Positions 35,609 through 44,891 of a stretch of 64,000 nt of DNA are shown here, piece after piece (position 1 is the first letter of the stretch; each line of letters starts with the position of its first letter). Below the pieces are notes generated by a model, which ran no database searches, was not told the origin of the DNA, and saw nothing but the letters and a program-made list of their open reading frames with translations. This DNA is from Chitinophagales bacterium (GTDB lineage: Bacteria; Bacteroidota; Bacteroidia; Chitinophagales; JADIYW01), in assembly GCA_023957245.1 (NCBI GenBank), contig JAMLHJ010000011.1, forward strand, positions 1-64,000, in the 5' to 3' direction. The position numbers and the translations under genes were made by a program.

Positions 35609-36349
35609 ATGAGTCGTGTTTTAATCATAATACCCACTTATAATGAGATAGAAAATATCCCTTTAATCATTGATGCTATTGGTCAACTTCCTTGTCAATT
35701 TGACATTTTGGTTATAGATGATAATTCACCTGATGGCACAGCAATCAAAGTGAAAGATATTCAGAAGAACAATCCTTCTGTTTACATACTTGAACGCAGT
35801 GGAAAATTAGGATTGGGGACAGCATATATTTTAGGATTCAGATGGGCAATAGAACATCATTATGACTATATCTTTGAAATGGACGCAGATTTTTCTCATG
35901 ATCCTCAATCATTAATTCCTTTACTTAAAGCTTGTGAAGATGGAGCAGACATGTCAGTAGGATCAAGATATATTCGAGGTGGTAAAGTTGTCAACTGGCC
36001 AAAGAACAGAATATTGATGTCCTATTTTGCTTCGATATATGTCAGATTGATTACTTGGCTACCAGTAGCAGATACGACTGGTGGGTTTGTTTGCTATAAA
36101 AAAGCTACATTGGAGGGGATTGATTTGAATAAAATTTCATTTATAGGTTATGCATTTCAGATAGAAATGAAATACGCTGTATGGTCGAGTGGTTTCAAAA
36201 TCAAAGAAGTTCCTATTGTATTTAAAGATCGGATTTTAGGTATTTCTAAAATGTCCACAAAAATATTTAAAGAGGCATTTTGGGGCGTATTGCATATCAG
36301 AAAAAATACAATTTTTTCCAGAAACTATTACAAGGCAATAAAAAAATAA
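35609..36349 (+). CDS. polyprenol-phosphate mannosyl-/glycosyltransferase (Dpm1-like GT2)
   Basis: The 246-residue GT2 enzyme shows IPTYNEIENIPLI, VIDDNSPDGTA, the metal-binding DADFSHDP and GSRYIRGG, all typical of single-domain dolichol/polyprenol-phosphate mannose synthases. There is no C-terminal transmembrane anchor. It transfers a sugar from a nucleotide donor to a membrane polyprenol phosphate; mannose is the best guess. It is 53 bases after mpl and ends at a bidirectional terminator. Confidence 0.9.
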   Translation: MSRVLIIIPTYNEIENIPLIIDAIGQLPCQFDILVIDDNSPDGTAIKVKDIQKNNPSVYILERSGKLGLGTAYILGFRWAIEHHYDYIFEMDADFSHDPQSLIPLLKACEDGADMSVGSRYIRGGKVVNWPKNRILMSYFASIYVRLITWLPVADTTGGFVCYKKATLEGIDLNKISFIGYAFQIEMKYAVWSSGFKIKEVPIVFKDRILGISKMSTKIFKEAFWGVLHIRKNTIFSRNYYKAIKK

Positions 36350-36374
36350 GGCCACCATTTATTGATGACCTTAT
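36346..36374. terminator. bidirectional terminator between glycosyltransferase and META gene
   Basis: The stem ATAAGGcCA/TGaCCTTAT (one internal mismatch) encloses an 11-base loop. The minus-strand exit is a long T-run and the plus-strand exit is TCTTATTTTT, so both convergent genes are served. Confidence 0.75.
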
Positions 36375-36399
36375 CTTATTTTTAAAAGTGAGAATTACT

Positions 36400-36873
36400 T
36401 TATTTTGTTACTTTCACAAATTTCAAAACTGGAGCCATTCTTGCTTTTGTCAATACCAATTCAGTACCATTATACACAATATAAGTATCCAAAGTAGGTA
36501 GGACTTTGCTCACTGCATCTTCCAATTGCATATTTGGACAAGCCATCATCGTTGACATAGCATTGCCAAATTCTACTCTCCCACCTTCTCTCAACTTATA
36601 AGAGCCGTTCAAGATATTGCAACCTGCATTACCATGAAATCTATTTTCTTTTGAATCAAAAGTAAATATTGGTGTTTTCATTTGCTCTCCATACTCAGCT
36701 ACTGGTTTACCAAAAGCTTCTACCAATCTCCATTCAATATTTTCAAATTCAGAAGACGGATTTTGTGCTACAACTGTTTCCTTCACTTTGTTAGCTGTTT
36801 TTTCTGGGCTTTTACAAGACATTGCTACAAATGAAGCAAACATCGCCACTAAAATTAATCTGTAAGTATTCAT
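36400..36873 (-). CDS. META-domain lipoprotein (HslJ-like)
   Basis: With the start at ATG 36873 (MNTYRLILVAMFASF) the product has 157 residues and a lipobox VAMSC. A single META domain follows (IEWRLVEAFGKPV..., NRFHGNAGCNILNGSY, FGNAMSTMMACPNMQ, LVLTKA). In E. coli the related HslJ is a heat-inducible outer membrane protein; the role here is unknown. An ATG nine codons upstream is less likely because it spoils the signal peptide. Confidence 0.85.
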   Translation of the reverse strand: MNTYRLILVAMFASFVAMSCKSPEKTANKVKETVVAQNPSSEFENIEWRLVEAFGKPVAEYGEQMKTPIFTFDSKENRFHGNAGCNILNGSYKLREGGRVEFGNAMSTMMACPNMQLEDAVSKVLPTLDTYIVYNGTELVLTKARMAPVLKFVKVTK

Positions 36874-36911
36874 AAAACTTATTTTGCAGTATTTCTCCAA
36901 TATCTATGCCA

Positions 36912-38045
36912 TTATATCGGTTTAGGTCTTTGTATATGTGTTACCAAAACATCATCAATCCACACTTCTGAAGATTGACCACTGACACCAAAACCACATA
37001 AATCACCATTTAGCCCCTCAAATTTCAGATTATCTATTAATCTACCATTGATAAATATATAATAAAACGCTCCAGATTTCCGGATAATTATTTCATTAAA
37101 AACGTCATTAAAAATTTCTACATCAGACTTAGCCACTACTACCCCATGAGAAATTTGACCTATAGATACATTTCCATCTTGATTGATTACCATTGCAAAC
37201 ATATCTTTCAGACTGCTCCCTCCCCAATAAAAAGACATCGTACCAGCTTTTCCTCCAGGAATTACCATGTTTGTTTTTATTTCAAAATCTATACTATCAG
37301 GAATATGAACATTAAAAGGGATAGTATATGTACCACGTTCAAAACTTTCAAGTTCCAAATGTCCATTGACAACCCATCTACGCACTACTGAATTGGCTCC
37401 CAGCGACCAATCTTTATACTTTACACTATCAATAAGTATCTCATTATCATCAATAAGATTGCTATCTTCTTCAATTTGCAAAGCATCAAAATCATCATAA
37501 AACAATGTATCTAAGATAGTATAAGGACTAGTAGCAGACTCATTCACTTGTGCCCAAGCAGGTTTTTCAGCTTTCGGATTAAACAATTCATCTAGATAGT
37601 ATTCTCTTTTAAAATGGTTCAAAACCGCACCATATAACGTTTCACCTGAAGGTTTCATTATGCTAGCAAAATTACCATTCATTAGAGTATCTGGATTGTG
37701 TCCCTTTCCTAAAATGCAATGACAAAGTTCGTGAAATACAAGTTGTTCTTTAGAAACATCAGATGCTCTCCAATTGGGGCTAGTGGTATCTATAAAAATA
37801 ATAGGAGTATGACCAAACCTCTTTCTACATAGTCCTGCAGCATGAATTTTGGCGGTAACAATATTATACTTATATGTAATAATCAAATCATCTATTACTA
37901 ATCGATGACCACGTTTACCCGCTTCTACCAAAAAAGAGGATACATAAGGTTGCATATCATTGGGGACCTCATATACTTTGACCCTTCTATCTTGGCAAGA
38001 AAAGCATAAAGTAGCCGTAAGAAGAAGATAGAAAAGAAATCTCAC
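36912..38045 (-). CDS. lipoprotein with zinc-metalloprotease-like domain and C-terminal beta domain
   Basis: The 377-residue protein has lipobox CFSC (Cys17). Residues 105-116 read HELCHCILGKGH, an HExxH site with a third histidine eleven residues after the first, and SIMKP (128-132) resembles the Met-turn of metzincins. The C-terminal part (about 200-377) looks like a concanavalin/LamG-type beta sandwich (FEIKTNMVIPGGKAG, FYYIFINGRLI). It is probably a surface-anchored or periplasmic peptidase; the substrate is unknown. It is 4 bases after the transglutaminase gene. Confidence 0.75.
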   Translation of the reverse strand: MRFLFYLLLTATLCFSCQDRRVKVYEVPNDMQPYVSSFLVEAGKRGHRLVIDDLIITYKYNIVTAKIHAAGLCRKRFGHTPIIFIDTTSPNWRASDVSKEQLVFHELCHCILGKGHNPDTLMNGNFASIMKPSGETLYGAVLNHFKREYYLDELFNPKAEKPAWAQVNESATSPYTILDTLFYDDFDALQIEEDSNLIDDNEILIDSVKYKDWSLGANSVVRRWVVNGHLELESFERGTYTIPFNVHIPDSIDFEIKTNMVIPGGKAGTMSFYWGGSSLKDMFAMVINQDGNVSIGQISHGVVVAKSDVEIFNDVFNEIIIRKSGAFYYIFINGRLIDNLKFEGLNGDLCGFGVSGQSSEVWIDDVLVTHIQRPKPI

Positions 38046-38049
38046 AATA

Positions 38050-38712
38050 CTATAAATTCATACAAATATCCTGCCTTTCTTTGAAAAAATGCGGATAATA
38101 ATCTTTTAAAGCTTGTACATACATATCATGTGGAACATCATGACAAGTACCATAATCATGAAGATATTCCATAAAATCGCTACCATCTGGCGAATATTGT
38201 TGAAAAATCGAATCCTCAAGTCCATTAAACTCCAAAACTGCAACTCCTGTCTTTTCGCATAATTCCTTATTAAAAGCAGGGGTAGCTTTCACCCATTTAT
38301 CATTGAGATACACTTCACTACAAGCATGATATGCCAACACATCTGTTTTCAACAATTCATAATATCGTTCCACTCCAATATGATTCCTCACATTAAAAAA
38401 GTGAAATCTACTAGGAATACCCACCACTCTTAAAACAGCATTGTACAAGCAAGCTTTTTCTGTACAATATCCTTGTTTAGAAGGTCTATTTAATAACGTA
38501 CTCGCTTTTAATTCATGATGTTTTAAGTTGATATTATATGGATTATATCGAAAATCATCTCTCACAGCCAAATATAAAAGAATAGCTTGCTGAGCGGGGT
38601 CTTTCTCACCTTTCACAATATCATGTGCATAAGCAATCACATCAGGATGATTACTATCTACAAAATATGTCGGAAGTAAATATATTTCCAAACCTAAATC
38701 ATCTTCTCTCAT
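38050..38712 (-). CDS. transglutaminase-like domain protein
   Basis: This 220-residue cytoplasmic protein has the transglutaminase core: Cys83 in KQGYCTEKACL, His129 in AYHACSEVYL, and VKATPAFN where the usual aspartate of the triad is replaced by threonine. I recall KATPAFN and the later EFNG/DFMEYLHDYGT region as regular features of one bacterial subfamily, so the change is not a defect. It probably hydrolyses amide bonds. It is co-transcribed with the downstream zinc-protease-like lipoprotein. Confidence 0.82.
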   Translation of the reverse strand: MREDDLGLEIYLLPTYFVDSNHPDVIAYAHDIVKGEKDPAQQAILLYLAVRDDFRYNPYNINLKHHELKASTLLNRPSKQGYCTEKACLYNAVLRVVGIPSRFHFFNVRNHIGVERYYELLKTDVLAYHACSEVYLNDKWVKATPAFNKELCEKTGVAVLEFNGLEDSIFQQYSPDGSDFMEYLHDYGTCHDVPHDMYVQALKDYYPHFFKERQDICMNL

Positions 38713-38821
38713 TTCTCAAAGATACAATTTGAAAGAGTATGAAAATCATAAAAATTGTTTCTAAATTCAGCTTAATCAACAAGTATGTATAAAATAAATT
38801 CGTTCAAAAACGTTCATTCTG

Positions 38822-38829
38822 TATATTTG
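38822..38829 (+). promoter_or_regulatory. ftsX operon -7 box TATATTTG
   Basis: An exact TAnnTTTG match lies 19 bases before the ftsX ATG. Confidence 0.5.
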
Positions 38830-38848
38830 AAGCTATAAGCCATAGATT

Positions 38849-39727
38849 ATGTCCAAAGATGTCGGAAGAAAAAGTCCAAGTAAAGCTAAACCTACTTTTA
38901 GATACGCTATTATTAGTGTTACATTAATACTATTTTTAGTTGGCTCATTATTTACGTTATTTTTTGGAGTCAATAAAATTTTAGCTGAAATTAAAGAAAG
39001 CATAGAGATAGAAGTTGAACTCAATCAAGGAATCTCTCCTGCAGGAATAGATTCTATCCGACAAGAATTGAATGCAAAAACGTTCATCAATACTATTCAA
39101 TTTTACAGTAAAGAAGAAGCTATAAAAAGCTTTGAAAAAGAATTGAACCAAAATATTGTAGAGATTGCTGGATTCAATCCACTTTATGATGCCTATCTTA
39201 TCACATTGAAAAACGAATATTCTGTTCAAGATTCATTAAAAAATATCCAACAAGAGATACAGCAAATTTCTGGAGTAAAAAGTGTCAATTACTCTAATAT
39301 TGTAATTGATTTAGTCAATGCCAATATGAAAAAAGTCAGCACAGTTGGCATAATAACTATTATAATATTACTTCTTATTGCTTATTCATTAATAGATAGC
39401 ACTATCCGTCTCATGATGTTTTCTCAAAGATTTATCATCAGGAGTATGCAGCTCATTGGAGCTACAAAAGGATTTATCATTAAACCATTTATTTTAAAAG
39501 GTTTATATGCAGGTATTATTAGTGGCATTTTAGCTGTAGCACTGATTTTTGGGGGAGGGTATCTCATCCAAGAAAAGCTCCACTCTTTCCAACTTCAACA
39601 GGCAGACTATATTTATTTATCCATTGCTGGACTTATTCTAATTGCTATAGGCATAGTAATTTGTCTAATAAGCACTTGGCTATCTGTCAATAAATATCTC
39701 AGTACAAAACTGGATGAATTATATTAA
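38849..39727 (+). CDS. ftsX: cell division protein FtsX-like permease
   Basis: The 292-residue protein has a basic cytoplasmic N-terminus, one transmembrane helix (about 22-48), a periplasmic domain, and three further helices with the FtsX-type sequence MLFSQRFIIRSMQLIGATKGFI. In complex with the ATPase FtsE it controls peptidoglycan hydrolases at the septum. FtsE is not encoded in this window, as is common in the phylum. It opens the operon ftsX-DUF3098-uppP-truB-ribF. Confidence 0.93.
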   Translation: MSKDVGRKSPSKAKPTFRYAIISVTLILFLVGSLFTLFFGVNKILAEIKESIEIEVELNQGISPAGIDSIRQELNAKTFINTIQFYSKEEAIKSFEKELNQNIVEIAGFNPLYDAYLITLKNEYSVQDSLKNIQQEIQQISGVKSVNYSNIVIDLVNANMKKVSTVGIITIIILLLIAYSLIDSTIRLMMFSQRFIIRSMQLIGATKGFIIKPFILKGLYAGIISGILAVALIFGGGYLIQEKLHSFQLQQADYIYLSIAGLILIAIGIVICLISTWLSVNKYLSTKLDELY

Positions 39728-39764
39728 TTTACAAGAAGCAATTTTTAACTAAATTTGCAATGCT

Positions 39765-40085
39765 ATGACAACTAAAACATCTAAACAAGCTAAAGTCAAT
39801 ACTCCTTCTACATCAAAAATAGGAGCATTACTCAATAGAATTCCAGAAGCAGAAGATGGTATCATGCTCTATGATAAGGTTAATTATATTTTAATGGCAT
39901 TAGGTGTTGTACTTATTGCTTTAGGTTTGTTTCTTATGGCAGGAGGAGGTCATCAAGACCCTACAGTTTTCGACACAAATGAAATCTATTCTACGACAAG
40001 AATTACCATTGCTCCTATACTTATGGTTTTAGGTTTTATTGTTGAAGTATTTGCTGTTTTAAAGAAGCCTTCAAAAGATATTTAG
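39765..40085 (+). CDS. DUF3098 membrane protein
   Basis: The 106-residue protein has a polar N-terminus (about 1-40) and two transmembrane helices (YILMALGVVLIALGLFLMAG and ITIAPILMVLGFIVEVFAVL) separated by a short loop with HQDPTVFD. It is DUF3098, nearly always found between ftsX and uppP in Bacteroidota. The function is not established; the position suggests a link to division or wall synthesis. The uppP start is 6 bases downstream. Confidence 0.88.
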   Translation: MTTKTSKQAKVNTPSTSKIGALLNRIPEAEDGIMLYDKVNYILMALGVVLIALGLFLMAGGGHQDPTVFDTNEIYSTTRITIAPILMVLGFIVEVFAVLKKPSKDI

Positions 40086-40091
40086 TCCAAT

Positions 40092-40886
40092 ATGAGTATT
40101 TTTCAAGCAATCATTTTGGCAATCATCGAAGGATTGACAGAGTTTTTACCCATTTCATCTACAGGTCATCTTATCATTGGTTCATCTTTAATAGGAGTTC
40201 AGCCAAGTGATTTTTCAAAACTATTTATTGTAGCTATTCAATTGGGTACAATTTTATCTGTTGTAGTATTATATTTTAAAAGATTTTTTCAAAGTATTCA
40301 TTTCTACACAAAGCTTTTTGTTGCATTTATCCCTAGTGCTATCTTGGGAGTATTGTTCAGTGATAAAATAGATAGTATGCTTGAAAGTCCTATGACAGTA
40401 GCTATCACGTTGGTAATTGGAGGAGTTATTCTATTATTTGTAGATAAATGGTTTCAAAAAGTTACTTATGAAGACTCTGGTGAAATTGATTATTTTACTG
40501 CATTAAAAATAGGATTTTTTCAGTGTTTAGCAATGATTCCAGGTATGTCACGCTCTGGAGCTACGATTGTAGGAGGTATGACACAAAAGCTAAGCAGAAA
40601 AGCGGCAGCAGAGTTTTCTTTTTTCCTTGCAGTACCTACTATGTTTGGAGCTACTGCTAAAAAATTATATGATTTTTACAAAGCTGGACATATTATCACT
40701 ACAGATGAAATTAATATCTTATTGATTGGGAATATAGTTGGTTTTTTAGTAGCTATTCTCGCTATCAAAACATTCATTGGATTTATCAATCGCCATGGTT
40801 TTAAAGCATTTGGTATTTATCGAATTATAGCAGGAAGTATCATTATTGTCTTATTGGCTGCAGGGTATAATCTTCAAATTATTTAA
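40092..40886 (+). CDS. uppP: undecaprenyl-diphosphate phosphatase
   Basis: The 264-residue polytopic membrane enzyme (BacA/UppP) shows the two active-site motifs [15 protein letters not shown] and PGMSRSGAT, with about seven to eight membrane helices. It recycles undecaprenyl diphosphate to the monophosphate carrier for peptidoglycan and glycan export. Length is normal. truB begins 6 bases after its stop. Confidence 0.96.
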   Translation: MSIFQAIILAIIEGLTEFLPISSTGHLIIGSSLIGVQPSDFSKLFIVAIQLGTILSVVVLYFKRFFQSIHFYTKLFVAFIPSAILGVLFSDKIDSMLESPMTVAITLVIGGVILLFVDKWFQKVTYEDSGEIDYFTALKIGFFQCLAMIPGMSRSGATIVGGMTQKLSRKAAAEFSFFLAVPTMFGATAKKLYDFYKAGHIITTDEINILLIGNIVGFLVAILAIKTFIGFINRHGFKAFGIYRIIAGSIIIVLLAAGYNLQII

Positions 40887-40892
40887 GTTAAA

Positions 40893-41585
40893 ATGACAGA
40901 TTTTTCAGAAGGCAAAGTTATATTAATAGACAAACCTTTGGATTGGACTTCATTTGATATTGTCAATAAAATCAAATATTCTTTAAAAAAGAAGTTTCCC
41001 AAATTAAAAGTAGGACACGCAGGTACTCTTGACCCCAAAGCAACGGGGCTTTTAATTGTATGTACAGGAAAGTTTACTAAGAAAATAACTGAAATTCAAG
41101 ATCAATATAAAATATATACTGGCAGTTTTTTCTTAGGTGCGACAACCGAATGTTATGATACAGAAAGACCTGTTAATCAGACATTTGAAACTAGTCATAT
41201 TTCTGAGCAAGATATATATGACAATGTTCAGTATTTTTTAGGTAAAATAGAGCAAATACCTCCAGCACATTCAGCCATAAAAATACAAGGTAAGAATGCT
41301 TATGAACTGGCTCGAAAAGGAGAAACTGTCAATATTCAACCAAGAGAAGTATTTATTTACAACTTTGATATCACAAAAATTGAATTCCCATACATTTATT
41401 TCAAAATCAAATGTAGCAAAGGAACTTACATCAGAAGTATTGCACATGAATTTGGTAAAAAAATGAATAACGGAGCCTATTTGGCCTCTCTAAGAAGAGA
41501 AAACATAGGTGAATACTCAGTTGAAAATGCTTTTCAAATACAAGATTTCATTCAACATGTTCAAACCGAAAACATAGAATCATGA
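40893..41585 (+). CDS. truB: tRNA pseudouridine(55) synthase
   Basis: The 230-residue enzyme carries the catalytic motif GHAGTLDPKATGLL with the nucleophile aspartate, followed by KIQGKNAYELARKG and SKGTYIRSIAHEFG. It makes pseudouridine 55 in the T loop of tRNAs. It is of the short form, without a C-terminal PUA domain, as in other Bacteroidota. It overlaps ribF by 4 bases. Confidence 0.95.
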   Translation: MTDFSEGKVILIDKPLDWTSFDIVNKIKYSLKKKFPKLKVGHAGTLDPKATGLLIVCTGKFTKKITEIQDQYKIYTGSFFLGATTECYDTERPVNQTFETSHISEQDIYDNVQYFLGKIEQIPPAHSAIKIQGKNAYELARKGETVNIQPREVFIYNFDITKIEFPYIYFKIKCSKGTYIRSIAHEFGKKMNNGAYLASLRRENIGEYSVENAFQIQDFIQHVQTENIES

Positions 41586-42511
41586 ACGTTTATAAAGGTT
41601 TAGAACATCTTCCTGCTTTTAAAAATACGGTACTCACTATCGGCACTTATGATGGTGTACATATTGGTCATCAAGCAATTATTCATAGAATAAATGAATT
41701 GGCTGAGAACATTCATGGACAAAGTGTTGTGCTTACGTTTGACCCTCACCCAAGACTGGTTCTACAAAAAGGAGATAAAGACTTAAAGTTAATCTCTACA
41801 ATTGAAGAAAAAATCGAACTATTAGGGCAATTTGGATTACAAAACCTAGTTATCACACCTTTTTCTACGGAATTTGCTTCGATGGAAGCGGAAGAATATG
41901 TAGAAGATTTTTTAGTCAATAATTTTCACCCATCTATTATTGTCATTGGCTATGATCACAAATTTGGGAAAGGAAGAAAAGGCGATATAACGCTTCTTAA
42001 ATCTTTAGGCAAAAAATTTAATTATACTGTAGAAGAGATTTCTGTTCAAACGATTAATGAAATTTCTGTCAGCTCAACAAAAGTAAGAGATGCACTTTCA
42101 ATAGGACATGTAGAAGACGCCAATTCGTGGTTGGCACACCCTTTTACCTTAGAAGGTGAAGTCATTCATGGCGATAAAATAGGAAGAACTATAGGTTTCC
42201 CTACTGCAAATATTCTTATAAAAGACCCTCATAAACTTATCCCTGCTCTTGGCGTATATGCAGCATGGGTAGAAGTGAATGGAGAAAGATTGAAAGGAGC
42301 ATTAAGTATCAGTAAAAGACCTACTATTAAAGATAATGGCGAGTTAAGAGTCGAAGTATATATCTTGGATTTTGATCGTGAAATCTATGGAGAAAATATT
42401 AAGCTTATCTTTCAGAATTTTATTAGAACTGATATCAAATTTGATAATATGCAAGATATGATTTCACAGATACACAAAGATGTTGAAACTGTCAGACACC
42501 TATTAAAATAA
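41582..42511 (+). CDS. ribF: bifunctional riboflavin kinase/FAD synthetase
   Basis: The 309-residue enzyme has the adenylyltransferase domain (IGTYDGVHIGHQAII, TFDPHPRLVL, GYDHKFGKGRKG, ISVSSTKVRDAL) and the C-terminal kinase domain (GDKIGRTIGFPTANI, KRPTIKDN, YGENIKLIF). It converts riboflavin to FMN and FAD. It is the last gene of the ftsX operon; the next gene is convergent. Confidence 0.96.
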   Translation: MNVYKGLEHLPAFKNTVLTIGTYDGVHIGHQAIIHRINELAENIHGQSVVLTFDPHPRLVLQKGDKDLKLISTIEEKIELLGQFGLQNLVITPFSTEFASMEAEEYVEDFLVNNFHPSIIVIGYDHKFGKGRKGDITLLKSLGKKFNYTVEEISVQTINEISVSSTKVRDALSIGHVEDANSWLAHPFTLEGEVIHGDKIGRTIGFPTANILIKDPHKLIPALGVYAAWVEVNGERLKGALSISKRPTIKDNGELRVEVYILDFDREIYGENIKLIFQNFIRTDIKFDNMQDMISQIHKDVETVRHLLK

Positions 42512-42603
42512 CAAGAAAAATCTCTTTTAATCTACCATGATTCTATTCTAGGTATGGAAAGAATACCTTCAACTAAGCTTTTATACAAATACAAAATATC
42601 ATC

Positions 42604-43557
42604 TTACCATACTGGGCAACGATACATATTTGTTTTCACTCTCTTTTTAGCACCCAACATAAATACGAAAGATGCTTGTAATCTAAAAAACTGATCTCTA
42701 TCTTCTTGATCTCCTCTGATTTCTCCATCTCTAGTAATCACTTGCAATCTAGGATCGGATAAACCTAATTCTGGTGCTCTATTATGAAGTCTTACAATTT
42801 TTGCAGCAGTTTCTGCATCATAATAATTATAGAAAACCATTGGGTCAATAAAATTGGTACTCACATCATCTAAATAATCAGTAAATGTCTGGTGATACAC
42901 CACTTCAAATGTCATAGCTAGTGCAGGTCCAGCATTGAACTTCAAACCAGCCACTCCTAAAACTTGAGGTTGAATTAATTTATATTTTTCACCATAGCCT
43001 GGCAGACCTTGACCTTCTGTACCTAATGGTTGCAATCTGACCTTCTCACCTGTTCCTGGATCTTTTGTTTTGGGATTATACCAAAATCCACCTCCACCAA
43101 TACCGACAAAAGGAGCAAACTTAAATTTATCTGTACTTCCTAATTCATACTTATATAAATTCAACTCTACTATACCTCCTGCAGAAATTACTGGGCTAGT
43201 AAATTGTAAATTTCTATATCTTCTAGGATACCCTTCATCCACAAACCATTCTGCTGGAGTGAAAGCATCATTCCCAAATATTTGAGTATATGCAAATTCT
43301 GCTCTAAAAGATAAAAACTGATTTAAATTAAATTTATAGAAAGCACCTATTGCAGGTCGAGTCGCCTGAATATCCAAGTCATGAATAAATCCTTTTCCAA
43401 TATTTCTAGAACCTCCTAAATCTCCTAAAAAAGTAGAAACTCCTATAGAAAAACCAACTGAGTGAGAAGATTGAAAATTTTGCGCACTCACTACCAAAGT
43501 ATTGATTACCAGAGATATTAATATAACTATCCTCTTTATTTCAGTCGTTTTAATCAT
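42604..43557 (-). CDS. DUF6089/PorG-like outer membrane beta-barrel protein
   Basis: The 317-residue protein has a signal peptide (to about VVSAQ, residue 25). The mature N-terminus HSVGFSIGVSTFLGDLGG and the ATRPAIGAFYKFNLNQFLSFRAEF segment resemble the DUF6089 family, which includes the type IX component PorG. Repeated amphipathic strands support an outer-membrane barrel. It ends in an unusual RVKTNMYRCPVW, not a hydrophobic barrel strand. Whether it is part of the type IX machine is uncertain. Confidence 0.72.
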   Translation of the reverse strand: MIKTTEIKRIVILISLVINTLVVSAQNFQSSHSVGFSIGVSTFLGDLGGSRNIGKGFIHDLDIQATRPAIGAFYKFNLNQFLSFRAEFAYTQIFGNDAFTPAEWFVDEGYPRRYRNLQFTSPVISAGGIVELNLYKYELGSTDKFKFAPFVGIGGGGFWYNPKTKDPGTGEKVRLQPLGTEGQGLPGYGEKYKLIQPQVLGVAGLKFNAGPALAMTFEVVYHQTFTDYLDDVSTNFIDPMVFYNYYDAETAAKIVRLHNRAPELGLSDPRLQVITRDGEIRGDQEDRDQFFRLQASFVFMLGAKKRVKTNMYRCPVW

Positions 43558-43765
43558 GAACTAATTTTAAAGTCAATGTTTTCTAATTATTAGCTTTTCA
43601 ATAGTAGTGTAAAGGTCTTCTATATGTAGCAATTATAAAATGAACTTGAAAAATAGAAATATTTCAGAACATCACAAACCTTTTTTGAAATTTTTATTTC
43701 TTTTTACTCAATTTATATTCTTTTGTCAATTTTAAGTTAGTATTAAATATACAACAAAATCTGCT

Positions 43766-44395
43766 TTACAATATTGTTTTACAAATAATACATTTTTCTA
43801 CATCATGACCTCTAGCAGGGCAAAATTCTCGCCCATAGAATATTATTTGTAGATGCAATTTATTCCAGACTTCCTTTTTAAATAGTCTTTTTAAATCTTT
43901 CTCAGTTTGTTCAACATTTTTTCCATTTGTAAGTTTCCATCTTTGAGCAAGTCGATGAATATGTGTATCTACTGGAAATGCAGGAACTCCAAAAGCTTGG
44001 CTCATCACTACAGAAGCTGTTTTATGTCCCACTCCAGGCAACTCTTCTAGTAAGGCAAAATCTTGGGGAACTTGTCCTTGATGTTTTTCTATCAAAATTT
44101 TTGATAATTCTGAAATAGCAACTGACTTTCTTGGTGACAACCCACAGGGTCTGATTATCTCCTTAATATGTTCTACTGACAACTGAGCCATATCATAAGG
44201 ATTGTCAGCAAGTTCAAATAATAGAGGAGTAATCTTATTTACTCTTTCATCTGTACATTGAGCAGATAGCAATACTGCTATTAAAAGTGTATAAGCATCC
44301 TTATGAAGAAGAGGAATTGGCGTTTCTGGATATAAGGCATTTAATGTATTCTGAATAAATTCTACCCTTTCTTTTTTATTCATTTTTTTCTGCAT
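43766..44395 (-). CDS. nth: endonuclease III (DNA glycosylase/AP lyase)
   Basis: The 209-residue protein has the helix-hairpin-helix LEELPGVGHKTASVV, the catalytic lysine in this hairpin and the aspartate in FPVDTHIHRLAQR. It removes oxidised pyrimidines. The iron-sulfur loop is non-standard. In place of C-x6-C-x2-C-x5-C, only Cys192, Cys202 and Cys205 are seen near the C-terminus (FCPARGHDVEKCIICKTIL). It is divergent from rnhA, 28 bases between starts. Confidence 0.93.
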   Translation of the reverse strand: MQKKMNKKERVEFIQNTLNALYPETPIPLLHKDAYTLLIAVLLSAQCTDERVNKITPLLFELADNPYDMAQLSVEHIKEIIRPCGLSPRKSVAISELSKILIEKHQGQVPQDFALLEELPGVGHKTASVVMSQAFGVPAFPVDTHIHRLAQRWKLTNGKNVEQTEKDLKRLFKKEVWNKLHLQIIFYGREFCPARGHDVEKCIICKTIL

Positions 44396-44423
44396 TCAAA
44401 CAAAATACTTAATTTTCAGCAAA

Positions 44424-44891
44424 ATGACACAAACTGTAGAAATATATACTGACGGAGCATCAAGAGGCAATCCAGGACCAGGAGGGTTAGGTGTGATATT
44501 GAGAGCCAATGGAAAAGAAAAAAGATTATCTATGGGTTTTAAAAAGACGACCAATAATAGAATGGAGTTAAGAGCTGTAATTGTCGGATTAGAAGCCTTA
44601 AAAAAAGATGGATTAAATGTTATCGTCTATTCTGATTCAAAATATGTAACAGAAAGCATCAATAAAGGATGGTTATTTAATTGGATGAAAAAAGAAAATT
44701 TCGCTAATAAAAAGAATCCAGACTTATGGAGGCAATTTTTATTATCCTACTCTAAGCACAATGTAAGATTTGTATGGGTAAAAGGTCATGCTGATAATTA
44801 TTACAACAATTTATGTGATGAGTTAGCAACAGTTGCTGCAGACCATGGACCACATCATATTGATATTGGATTTATTGACAATAAAGAATAA
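44424..44891 (+). CDS. rnhA: ribonuclease HI
   Basis: The 155-residue enzyme has the acidic active site D-E-D-D: Asp10 in IYTDGASRGNPGPGG, the glutamate in NNRMELRAVIVGLEAL, the aspartate in VYSDSKYV and the late one in CDELATVAA, plus the VKGHADN loop histidine. It cleaves the RNA strand of RNA-DNA hybrids. The gene's 3' end overlaps the convergent lipoprotein gene by 20 bases. Confidence 0.95.
   Translation: MTQTVEIYTDGASRGNPGPGGLGVILRANGKEKRLSMGFKKTTNNRMELRAVIVGLEALKKDGLNVIVYSDSKYVTESINKGWLFNWMKKENFANKKNPDLWRQFLLSYSKHNVRFVWVKGHADNYYNNLCDELATVAADHGPHHIDIGFIDNKE

Noticed and set aside
38050..38712. Transglutaminase-like protein as inactive because the triad aspartate is missing
   Set aside because: The VKATPAFN motif with Thr at this place is, as far as I recall, normal in one bacterial subfamily that keeps the Cys and His.
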